Shown piece after piece: positions 6,841 through 12,937 of a DNA stretch of 17,452 bases. Each line of letters starts with the position of its first letter. The first letter of the stretch is position 1. A model generated the notes under the pieces. That model ran no database searches. It was not told where the DNA came from and was given only the letters and a program-made list of their open reading frames with translations. Origin of the DNA: RGIG4079 sp045576735 (GTDB lineage Bacteria; Bacteroidota; Bacteroidia; Bacteroidales; Muribaculaceae); contig JAZNGZ010000069.1 of the NCBI GenBank assembly GCA_045576735.1, positions 1 through 17,452 on the forward strand, written 5' to 3'. The position numbers and the translations under genes are program-made.

Positions 6841-8490
6841 TTACTTATTCAATGCGCATGATTTGCATTTTTCTGAAATTTCAACGAAGAAGTCGTTACC
6901 TTTGTTGTCCACGAGGATAAATGCGGGGAAGTCTTCCACTTCGATTTTCCAGATAGCTTCCATGCCGAGTTCGGGATATTCCATACATTCGATTTTCTTG
7001 ATGCTGTTTTGTGCAAGCACAGCAGCAGGACCGCCGATGCTACCGAGGTAGAAACCACCATGTTTTTGACAAGCGTCGGTAACTTGTTTGCTACGGTTAC
7101 CTTTAGCAATCATAATCATAGAGCCACCTGCAGCTTGGAATTGGTCAACATATGAGTCCATACGACCGGCAGTTGTAGGACCAAATGAACCAGAAGGCAT
7201 TCCTTCGGGAGTTTTTGCAGGGCCGGCATAATAGATGGGGTGATCTTTGAGGTATTGAGGCATTTCTTCGCCACGATCGAGGCGTTCTTTAATCTTAGCG
7301 TGAGCGATGTCGCGACCTACGATGATAGTACCTTTCAAAGAAAGGCGAGTAGATACGGGATATTTGCTCAATTCGGCAAGAATTTCGGGCATAGGACGGT
7401 TGAGGTTGATGTTAACCACTTCGCCTTCGCCGGCTTTGCGGTAAGATTCAGGAATGAGTTCGCCTGGATTGTTGTCAAGTTTTTCAATCCAAAGACCGTC
7501 TTTATTGATTTTTGCTTTCACGTTACGGTCGGCCGAGCAAGATACACCAAGACCAACAGGGCAAGAAGCACCGTGGCGAGGAAGGCGAATCACGCGAATG
7601 TCGTGAGCGAAGTATTTACCGCCAAATTGTGCGCCGAGACCGATTTTGTGAGTTTCTTCGAGCAATTGTTTTTCGAGTTCGATATCGCGGAAAGCGTGAC
7701 CGAGCTCGTTGCCTTGAGTGGGAAGATCATCATAATATTTAACTGATGCTTTCTTCACAGTAGCAAGGTTCATTTCGGCAGAAGTACCACCGATAACGAA
7801 TGCGATGTGATAAGGAGGACAAGCAGCAGTACCCAATGATTTCATTTTTTCAACCAAGAAAGGAATGAGAGTTTTGGGGTTGATGAGAGCTTTAGTTTCT
7901 TGATAGAGATATGTTTTGTTGGCCGAACCACCACCTTTAGCTACGAAAAGGAAGTTGTATTCGTTTCCGTCGCAAGCATGAAGATCGATTTGAGCAGGGA
8001 GGTTGCAACCAGTGTTCACTTCGTCATACATGTTGAGAGGAGCGTTTTGTGAATAGCGAAGGTTGTCTTCGGTGTAAGTGAGGTATACACCTTTTGAGAG
8101 ACGTTCTTCGTCGCCACCGCCTGTAAATACGTTTTGGCCTTTGCTACCGTGAATGATTGCAGTACCGGTATCTTGGCAGAAAGGAAGTTGACCTTTTGCA
8201 GCAACTTCGGCGTTGCGGAGCATTGTGAGAGCAACGAATTTGTCGTTTTCGCTTGCTTCGGGGTCGTTAAGGATTTTAGCCACCATAGCATTGTGTTCGC
8301 GACGAAGCATAAATGCATTGTCGTGAGTAGCTTGGCGAGCCAAAACGGTTAGTGCTTCGGGGTCAACAACGAGCATTTCGTGACCATTCCAATTTTCAAC
8401 CTTAACATAGTCAGATGTCAAGTGATAATACTCAGTAGTGTCCTTAGTATGTGGAAACATCTCCTGGTATTTAAAAGGTTTGTTTGCCAT
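6841..8490 (-). CDS. Class I fumarate hydratase (iron-sulfur)
   Basis: The 549-residue cytoplasmic enzyme interconverts fumarate and L-malate, here probably in the direction of fumarate as part of the anaerobic route to succinate (inference from the lifestyle). It has the full single-chain class I architecture. In the N-terminal half, QDTGTAIIHG, GCNLPAQIDLHA and KGGGSANKTYLYQ surround the site. C105, C224 and C310 match the three cysteines that hold the catalytic [4Fe-4S] cluster in the family. The C-terminal swivel domain has GPTTAGRMDSYVDQF and GGFYLGSIGGPAA. Length and motifs agree with FumA/FumB-type enzymes; a tartrate dehydratase reading is less likely because that is usually two-subunit. 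It is transcribed alone, with a possible -7 element at 8532-8539 and a strong terminator. Oxygen sensitivity is expected from the cluster. Confidence 0.96.
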   Translation of the reverse strand: MANKPFKYQEMFPHTKDTTEYYHLTSDYVKVENWNGHEMLVVDPEALTVLARQATHDNAFMLRREHNAMVAKILNDPEASENDKFVALTMLRNAEVAAKGQLPFCQDTGTAIIHGSKGQNVFTGGGDEERLSKGVYLTYTEDNLRYSQNAPLNMYDEVNTGCNLPAQIDLHACDGNEYNFLFVAKGGGSANKTYLYQETKALINPKTLIPFLVEKMKSLGTAACPPYHIAFVIGGTSAEMNLATVKKASVKYYDDLPTQGNELGHAFRDIELEKQLLEETHKIGLGAQFGGKYFAHDIRVIRLPRHGASCPVGLGVSCSADRNVKAKINKDGLWIEKLDNNPGELIPESYRKAGEGEVVNINLNRPMPEILAELSKYPVSTRLSLKGTIIVGRDIAHAKIKERLDRGEEMPQYLKDHPIYYAGPAKTPEGMPSGSFGPTTAGRMDSYVDQFQAAGGSMIMIAKGNRSKQVTDACQKHGGFYLGSIGGPAAVLAQNSIKKIECMEYPELGMEAIWKIEVEDFPAFILVDNKGNDFFVEISEKCKSCALNK

Positions 8491-8531
8491 AATAATATCT
8501 GTTATAAGTTTGTTTTGATTTATGATTAGTG

Positions 8532-8539
8532 CAAAGTTA
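8532..8539 (-). promoter_or_regulatory. -7 element of the fumarase promoter
   Basis: The minus strand carries TAACTTTG, a full TAnnTTTG match, about 42 bases upstream of the ATG at 8490. The -33 region has TTTT rather than TTTG at a spacing of 20. It partly overlaps the terminator hairpin of the upstream small gene. Confidence 0.65.
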
Positions 8540-8564
8540 ATATTTAATCATTAAAGAATAAAAT

Positions 8565-8597
8565 TAATCACCAAGATTTTCAATATCTCGGTGATTA
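8565..8597 (-). terminator. Intrinsic terminator of the small frameshifted gene
   Basis: A 13-bp stem with one A-C mismatch (8565-8577 with 8585-8597) is followed on the minus strand by the T-rich run ATTTTATTCTTT. It lies 27 bases beyond the stop at 8624. A poly-A run on its other side would give a weaker plus-strand signal. Confidence 0.75.
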
Positions 8598-8623
8598 AAA
8601 AAGGTTTTATTATGTTATGAGGT

Positions 8624-8856
8624 TTAGTCGTCGCTTCGGGTGAATGTAATGATTTCATCTCCATTGATGGCGATAGCCATTCCTCCGATGCCATCATGGC
8701 TTAGTGCGATTGCTGGAATCATGAAGCTACCATTATCATCGAAATATTCAACCTCACCTATCCAGGTACCAATAATTTTAGATTTTAATGACTGAGCCGA
8801 AGCATTTAATGATACAAGTGCAACAAATAGCACTACAAGTGATAAAGTTTTTTCAT
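8624..8856 (-). pseudogene. Small secreted protein gene with a one-base frameshift in its signal peptide
   Basis: From the ATG at 8856 the minus strand reads ATG followed by six As, then stops after M-K-K-L-Y-H-L. If the A run had seven bases, the frame would read MKKTLSLVVLFVALVSL and continue through ASAQ into a 55-residue mature part beginning SLKSKIIGTWIGE. This is a textbook signal peptide, so the gene was intact and the loss of one A is the break. Without the shift, only a GTG at 8833 could start the frame, in the middle of the signal peptide. The mature part has the GTW-x-GE look of lipocalin-like secreted proteins but is short. The cause may be a true mutation, a sequencing error in the A run, or slippage during transcription that restores some product. 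Confidence 0.8.
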
Positions 8857-8887
8857 GTTTATTAGTGTTAAATTGTTAAATTTTTTA

Positions 8888-8895
8888 CAAAGTTA
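8888..8895 (-). promoter_or_regulatory. -7 element for the small frameshifted gene
   Basis: The minus strand reads TAACTTTG, a full TAnnTTTG match, 31 bases upstream of the presumed original ATG at 8856. A -33 TTTG is not seen at the usual spacing. The retained promoter suggests that the gene decayed recently, or is not truly dead. Confidence 0.6.
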
Positions 8896-8953
8896 ATCTA
8901 AAAAATAAAACTTCTAGCTTAAATCTTTGCTTATTTTGATGAAATTGCCGATT

Positions 8954-8985
8954 TTTGTGGCGAAATGTGATTCTATATAGTTTTA
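8954..8985 (+). promoter_or_regulatory. Promoter for the SusE/F-like secreted protein
   Basis: TTTG at 8954-8957 is followed after 20 bases by TAGTTTTA at 8978-8985, which differs from the TAnnTTTG consensus in the last base. It lies just upstream of the AT-only leader that precedes the ATG at 9004. Confidence 0.5.
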
Positions 8986-9003
8986 ACTTAAAAATTTAAA
9001 TTT

Positions 9004-9888
9004 ATGAAATTAAATCTACGCAAATTTTTGGCTGTTCTTGTAGCAGCGGTTGTTACTCTCGGAGCATCAGCTCAATCTCTTTACATCTTTGGTTCTTTTA
9101 ATGGATGGAACCCCGGTGAATCAATCGAAATGTGGAACGACAATGGCGTTTACACTATCGAAGACATCGAATTTGGTGCAGGAGGTAATTTCGGCCTTTC
9201 TACCGTTCAATCTTCTGATTGGACTACTGTGAATTCAAATCGTTATGGCTTTGCCGAAGATAACGCAAAAGCTACCGAAGGTGTTGCAATGCCTATCGTT
9301 AAAGGTGAAGGAGCTATCCAAGTGCCTGGTGCGGGTGTTTATAATATTTATGTAAACCTTGCGGCAATGACTGTAACAGTGAAAAAAGCCGGTGAAGTGG
9401 TTGTTAACACCCCCGACAAATTATATGCTTTCGGTACATTGTCAATAGCTTCATGGGACCCATCAAAAGGTGTTGAATTGACAAAAGATGGTAGCAAATT
9501 CAGTGGTAAAGTTACATTAACCGATAGCGGTGATGGTTATGCTTATTTCGCAATGTCATCGGTTCAATCAAGTGATTGGGTTATCGTAAATGCAAATCGT
9601 ATCGCTCCAACTGCCGGTGAAGTAGCATTTGGTCTTGATGAAGCTGTTGAATTTGGTAAAGGTGAAGCAGCTTTCAAAACATCAGCTATCGGTGAATATT
9701 TCATCAATGTAGATTACGAAAAAATGACAATAACAGTGTCAAACGAGTCGGCCGGTGTTGAATCAATTGAAGTAGAAAACGCTCCTGCAGTTTATTACAA
9801 CCTTCAAGGTGTAGAAGTTGCCAATCCTCAAAATGGTCTTTACATTGTAAAACAAGGTAACAAAGTTTCAAAACAACTTATCAAGTAA
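9004..9888 (+). CDS. Secreted two-module SusE/F-like protein with type IX-like C-terminal sorting tail
   Basis: The 294-residue protein has a Sec signal peptide ending at ASAQ (residues 21-24). Two related beta-sandwich modules follow, about 25-128 and 138-247. Each opens with an aromatic-rich strand (LYIFGSFNGW, LYAFGTLSIASW) and contains a [TS]VQSSDW-x-x-VN-x-NR motif (67-80 and 186-199), showing an internal duplication. This resembles the starch-binding modules of SusE and SusF (family knowledge plus inference). The last 45 residues (AGVESIEV, then VYYNLQGVEV and GLYIVKQGNKVSKQLIK) match the short T9SS/Por-type C-terminal tail common in Bacteroidales. No SusC/SusD pair or glycosidase is adjacent, so the ligand is unknown. 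It is a single-gene unit with its own promoter and a clear terminator. Confidence 0.82.
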   Translation: MKLNLRKFLAVLVAAVVTLGASAQSLYIFGSFNGWNPGESIEMWNDNGVYTIEDIEFGAGGNFGLSTVQSSDWTTVNSNRYGFAEDNAKATEGVAMPIVKGEGAIQVPGAGVYNIYVNLAAMTVTVKKAGEVVVNTPDKLYAFGTLSIASWDPSKGVELTKDGSKFSGKVTLTDSGDGYAYFAMSSVQSSDWVIVNANRIAPTAGEVAFGLDEAVEFGKGEAAFKTSAIGEYFINVDYEKMTITVSNESAGVESIEVENAPAVYYNLQGVEVANPQNGLYIVKQGNKVSKQLIK

Positions 9889-9933
9889 TTGAAAATTGAA
9901 AATTTAGAGTTGAGGATTTTATAACTCATATTT

Positions 9934-9967
9934 GCGAGCAATCCAAGAGGGTTGCTCGCTATTTTTT
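9934..9967 (+). terminator. Intrinsic terminator of the SusE/F-like gene
   Basis: An 11-bp stem with one G-U pair (9934-9944 with 9949-9959) and an AAGA loop is followed by TATTTTTTG. It lies 45 bases after the stop codon. Confidence 0.92.
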
Positions 9968-10011
9968 GAACAAAATATAGGGTAGAGGAGTTATATTTTA
10001 ATGTGCGAGGT

Positions 10012-10038
10012 GTGACAAAATGGCAATTCTTATGTCAC
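10012..10038. promoter_or_regulatory. Inverted repeat upstream of groES, candidate activator or repressor site
   Basis: GTGACA (10012-10017) and TGTCAC (10033-10038) form a perfect 6-bp inverted repeat with a 15-base spacer. Within it TGACA-AAA-TGGCA (10013-10025) is an imperfect shorter palindrome. It ends 10 bases before the sigma-54-like promoter, where an activator or heat-shock regulator could bind. The regulator is unknown. No CIRCE element is present. Confidence 0.5.
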
Positions 10039-10048
10039 GAAATGAATT

Positions 10049-10065
10049 TTGGCACGGATTATGCT
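10049..10065 (+). promoter_or_regulatory. Sigma-54-type (-24/-12) promoter of groES-groEL
   Basis: TTGGCACG (10049-10056), four bases, then ATGCT (10061-10065) fits the sigma-54 consensus TGGCACR-N4-TTGCW with one mismatch, and the diagnostic GG and GC are exactly 10 bases apart. The start of transcription would be near 10076, giving a leader of about 50 bases. No TAnnTTTG/TTTG pair is seen at the right spacing in this region. Sigma-54 promoters need an ATP-dependent enhancer-binding protein, not encoded in the window. Confidence 0.6.
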
Positions 10066-10124
10066 AATTTATGAGCAAAACGAAAATAATATAAAATAAT
10101 AATAAACATTAAAAGATTAAAGTT

Positions 10125-10400
10125 ATGAACATTAAACCATTGGCAGATAGAGTGCTTGTTAATCCATGCCCTGCCGAAGAAGTAACCGTAGCAGGTATCA
10201 TTATCCCTGATTCAGCAAAAGAAAAACCACTTAAAGGTGTGGTTCTTGCTGCCGGTAACGGAACAAAAGATGAAGAAATGGTAGTGAAAGAAGGCGATAC
10301 TGTGCTTTATGGCAAATATGCCGGCACTGAAATCGATGTTGACGGTAACAAATACCTCATCATGCGCCAAAATGACATCTTGGCAATCATTACTGAATAA
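10125..10400 (+). CDS. groES: Co-chaperonin GroES
   Basis: The 91-residue cytoplasmic protein has the standard GroES length and begins MNIKPLADRVLVNP. The mobile loop segment (about 16-32) ends in AGIIIPDSAKEKP, followed by GVVLAAGNGTKDE and the C-terminal strand with LIMRQNDILAII. It forms the heptameric lid of the GroEL folding chamber. It is the first gene of the groES-groEL operon, with groEL starting 35 bases after its stop. The sigma-54-like site upstream is the only promoter candidate I find. Confidence 0.98.
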   Translation: MNIKPLADRVLVNPCPAEEVTVAGIIIPDSAKEKPLKGVVLAAGNGTKDEEMVVKEGDTVLYGKYAGTEIDVDGNKYLIMRQNDILAIITE

Positions 10401-10435
10401 TTAACCTAACTTAATCGTAATAAATTTTAGAAATC

Positions 10436-12073
10436 ATGGCAAAAGAAATTAAATTTGATATTAAAGCTCGCGAAGAGCTCAAAAAAGGTGTTGACGCTCT
10501 TGCCGATGCCGTTAAAGTAACTCTTGGTCCAAAAGGTCGCAACGTAATCATCGAAAAGAAATTCGGTGCTCCTCACATCACTAAAGATGGTGTATCGGTG
10601 GCTCGCGAAGTGGAACTTGAAGATGCTTTCCAAAATATGGGTGCGCAACTTGTGAAAGAAGTTGCCTCTAAAACAGGTGATGATGCAGGTGATGGTACAA
10701 CAACTGCAACAGTTCTTGCTCAATCAATCATCAACGTAGGTCTTAAAAACGTTGCTGCCGGTGCAAACCCAATGGATATCAAACGCGGTATCGACAAAGC
10801 AGTAGGCGTTGTTGTTGAAAACATCAAGGCTATGGCTCAAGAAGTGGGCGATGACTTCAAGAAAATCGAAGATGTTGCTCGCATTTCGGCAAACAATGAC
10901 GAAGCAATCGGTAGCCTCATCGCTGAAGCAATGAAGAAAGTGAAAAAAGAAGGTGTTATCACTGTTGACGAAGCTAAAGGTACTGAAACAACTGTTGACA
11001 TCGTTGAAGGTATGCAATTTGACCGTGGTTACATTTCTCCATATTTCGTTACAAACACTGAAAAAATGGAGTGTGAAATGGAATCACCTTATATCCTCAT
11101 CTTCGACAAAAAGATTTCTAACCTCAAAGATATGCTCCCAATCCTCGAAGCAACTGCTCAAAGCGGACGTCCTCTATTGATCGTTGCAGAAGATGTTGAT
11201 CAAGAAGCATTGGCTACACTCGTTGTAAACCGTCTTCGTGGTTCATTGAAGATTTGTGCTGTTAAAGCCCCTGGCTTTGGCGACCGTCGCAAAGAAATGC
11301 TCGAAGATATCGCAGTGTTGACCGGTGGTGTTGTTATCTCTGAGGAAAAAGGTATGAAGCTCGAAAGCGCTACTATCGAATATCTTGGCCGTGCTGAAAA
11401 AGTTACAGTAAACAAAGAAAACACTACTATCGTTAACGGTAACGGAGCAAGCGAAGCTATCGCATCACGTGTGGCTCAAATCAAGGCTCAAATCGAACAA
11501 ACAACAAGCGACTACGACCGCGAAAAACTTCAAGAACGTCTTGCTAAACTCGCAGGCGGTGTCGCAGTCCTTCACATTGGAGCTCCAAGTGAAGTGGAAA
11601 TGAAAGAAAAGAAAGACCGTGTTGACGACGCGTTGAGCGCAACTCGTGCCGCTATCGCTGAAGGTATCGTTCCCGGCGGTGGTGTAGCATATATCCGTTG
11701 CGTTGCAAAACTTGAAGACCTCAAGGGTGAAAACGAAGACGAAACAACCGGTATTCAAATCGTGAAACGTGCTATCGAAGAACCTCTTCGTCAAATCGTG
11801 GCTAACGCAGGTGTTGAAGGTGCGGTAGTTGTTCAAAAAGTGAAAGAAGGCGAAGGTGACTATGGTTACAACGCTCGCAAAGGTGTTTACGAAAACCTCC
11901 TCGCTGCAGGTGTTATCGACCCAGCTAAAGTTACTCGCGTAGCCCTCGAAAATGCTGCATCAATCGCTGGTATGTTCCTCACTACTGAATGTGTTATCGC
12001 TGAAAAGAAAGAAGAAGCACCTGCTGCAGCTCCAATGCAACCCGGAATGGGAGGCATGGGCGGAATGATGTAA
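10436..12073 (+). CDS. groEL: Chaperonin GroEL (60 kDa)
   Basis: The 545-residue cytoplasmic chaperonin refolds proteins in a double heptamer ring with GroES. ATP-site motifs are present: TLGPKGRN (29-36), ITKDGVSVA with D51, and GDGTTT (85-90). The apical segment includes the RGYISPYF motif, and the chain ends with the Gly-Met-rich tail PGMGGMGGMM. The length is normal and no residue looks lost. Codon use is strongly biased toward C- and T-ending codons typical of a highly expressed gene. It is co-transcribed with groES and ends in a terminator at 12119-12156. Confidence 0.99.
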   Translation: MAKEIKFDIKAREELKKGVDALADAVKVTLGPKGRNVIIEKKFGAPHITKDGVSVAREVELEDAFQNMGAQLVKEVASKTGDDAGDGTTTATVLAQSIINVGLKNVAAGANPMDIKRGIDKAVGVVVENIKAMAQEVGDDFKKIEDVARISANNDEAIGSLIAEAMKKVKKEGVITVDEAKGTETTVDIVEGMQFDRGYISPYFVTNTEKMECEMESPYILIFDKKISNLKDMLPILEATAQSGRPLLIVAEDVDQEALATLVVNRLRGSLKICAVKAPGFGDRRKEMLEDIAVLTGGVVISEEKGMKLESATIEYLGRAEKVTVNKENTTIVNGNGASEAIASRVAQIKAQIEQTTSDYDREKLQERLAKLAGGVAVLHIGAPSEVEMKEKKDRVDDALSATRAAIAEGIVPGGGVAYIRCVAKLEDLKGENEDETTGIQIVKRAIEEPLRQIVANAGVEGAVVVQKVKEGEGDYGYNARKGVYENLLAAGVIDPAKVTRVALENAASIAGMFLTTECVIAEKKEEAPAAAPMQPGMGGMGGMM

Positions 12074-12079
12074 TCAATT

Positions 12080-12107
12080 CATAGTTCATAATGCATAATT
12101 CATAATT
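12080..12107. repeat. Four tandem 7-bp repeats (CATAATT type) after groEL
   Basis: Four units, CATAGTT, CATAATG, CATAATT and CATAATT, stand head to tail between the groEL stop codon and its terminator. Short AT-rich arrays of this kind are common in Bacteroidales intergenic DNA as far as I recall. No function is apparent. Confidence 0.65.
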
Positions 12108-12118
12108 ATGCCCAATAT

Positions 12119-12156
12119 AAAATCCTCGCCGATTTTTATCAGCGAGGATTTTGTTT
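12119..12156 (+). terminator. Intrinsic terminator of groES-groEL, probably bidirectional
   Basis: An 11-bp stem (12119-12129 with 12142-12152) with a 12-base loop is followed by GTTTTG on the plus strand. Because the arms carry A and T runs at their bases, the same hairpin gives a T-rich end on the minus strand and may also stop the convergent gene at 12224-12646. Confidence 0.85.
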
Positions 12157-12223
12157 TGTAATTATTTACTTATAAAAAACTATTTCAAGAGCATATGCAA
12201 CCTCCCACCCAAGGAGGGGTAGT

Positions 12224-12646
12224 TTAGAATGGAACAAGTTTCCAACTATTGAGTGTGTTACTGGTGAGAAGATAGTAAACATTTCCAGTAACGTTATCAA
12301 GAATAAAATAGGGATAAGGACTGCCAGTTGTACTAGGACAGAATGTGTATCGACCAGGTTTTGACTGGTCGTTCTCTGCGGGAAGAACTTGTGTGTTTAT
12401 TGAATATTGTTTGCGGTATGAGGAATAGTCGCTGTACAAATAGTAGGGTCTCCCATTATGTATTAGCAACCACATTTTACCAGTTTGGGTGTCGAGTTTA
12501 ACTCTAAAGTTGTATAATTTATGGTCATCACCAACTCTTATTTCAGCGTCACAACTAACTTCGTATCTGAAATTTGTGTTCTCTTCTTGAGCCACTACAT
12601 TGAGAGCGAAGAGAGAAATTAATAGAGTGAAGATTAATTTTTTCAT
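12224..12646 (-). CDS. Small secreted protein with DxxTG repeats, function unknown
   Basis: The 140-residue protein has a Sec signal peptide ending near VAQ (residues 18-20). The mature part is rich in Tyr and beta-strand forming residues and holds two related units: LDTQTGKMWLL at 51-61 and LDNVTGNVYYLL at 116-127, the second preceded by GRYTFCPST. This recalls an unnamed Bacteroidota repeat in which an LDTxTGxxW turn follows a strand (my recollection, not verified). It is monocistronic and convergent with groEL, with a good promoter at 12678-12709. Its base composition is like its neighbours. Confidence 0.8.
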   Translation of the reverse strand: MKKLIFTLLISLFALNVVAQEENTNFRYEVSCDAEIRVGDDHKLYNFRVKLDTQTGKMWLLIHNGRPYYLYSDYSSYRKQYSINTQVLPAENDQSKPGRYTFCPSTTGSPYPYFILDNVTGNVYYLLTSNTLNSWKLVPF

Positions 12647-12677
12647 TGTGATATAATTGATTTGGGTTAGATATTTG

Positions 12678-12709
12678 CAAATTTAAGGAATGCTAAAATT
12701 TATTCCAAA
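12678..12709 (-). promoter_or_regulatory. Bacteroidota promoter for the small DxxTG-repeat protein
   Basis: On the minus strand TTTG (12706-12709) is followed after 20 bases by TAAATTTG (12678-12685). The start of transcription would be near 12671, leaving a leader of about 25 bases to the ATG at 12646. Confidence 0.75.
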
Positions 12710-12816
12710 TTTTTCTAGGATTTTAAACTTCTTTGAAGAACCTTGTGGGGTGGTTGTGTGTTTTAGTGGTGAGTAACAGAAGAAAAGTTTTTTCATAAGT
12801 AAGTATGTATTGGTTG

Positions 12817-12850
12817 TCAGCCCGCTCGAGAGAGCCGGCTGATGATTTTT
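12817..12850 (+). terminator. Orphan terminator-like hairpin upstream of ligA
   Basis: TCAGCC and GGCTGA (12817-12822, 12837-12842) and an inner GCTC/GAGC stem separated by a C-C mismatch close a GAGA tetraloop, followed by TGATTTTT. It looks like an intrinsic terminator on the plus strand, yet no plus-strand gene precedes it after the groEL terminator, and the ligA promoter lies downstream. It may end an unrecognised small RNA or be a relic. Confidence 0.5.
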
Positions 12851-12882
12851 AAGATAGACTATGTAATTTCCTGTTTTTAATG

Positions 12883-12913
12883 TTGTGTTATTGCGATTGT
12901 TTCGCTATTTTTG
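12883..12913 (+). promoter_or_regulatory. Promoter of ligA
   Basis: TTG (12883-12885) is followed after 20 bases by TATTTTTG (12906-12913). The -7 element covers the TTG codon at 12911, so that upstream in-frame codon cannot be the translation start. Transcription should begin near 12920, about 18 bases before the ATG at 12938. Confidence 0.7.
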
Positions 12914-12937
12914 CATAGAAGAAAATTGAAAAATAAT

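Noticed and set aside
7240..7746. A 168-codon plus-strand open frame inside fumarase
   Set aside because: It lies wholly opposite the well-conserved fumarase coding region and has no start signal, promoter or recognisable features.
12195..12221. A CCTCC/GGAGG hairpin just after the small DxxTG-repeat gene
   Set aside because: The stem is only 5 bp and no T-run follows on the minus strand; the hairpin at 12119-12152 is the better terminator.
12911..12937. Upstream TTG start for ligA adding nine residues
   Set aside because: The TTG is part of the -7 promoter element TATTTTTG, so it would not be transcribed; the ATG at 12938 gives the normal N-terminus.
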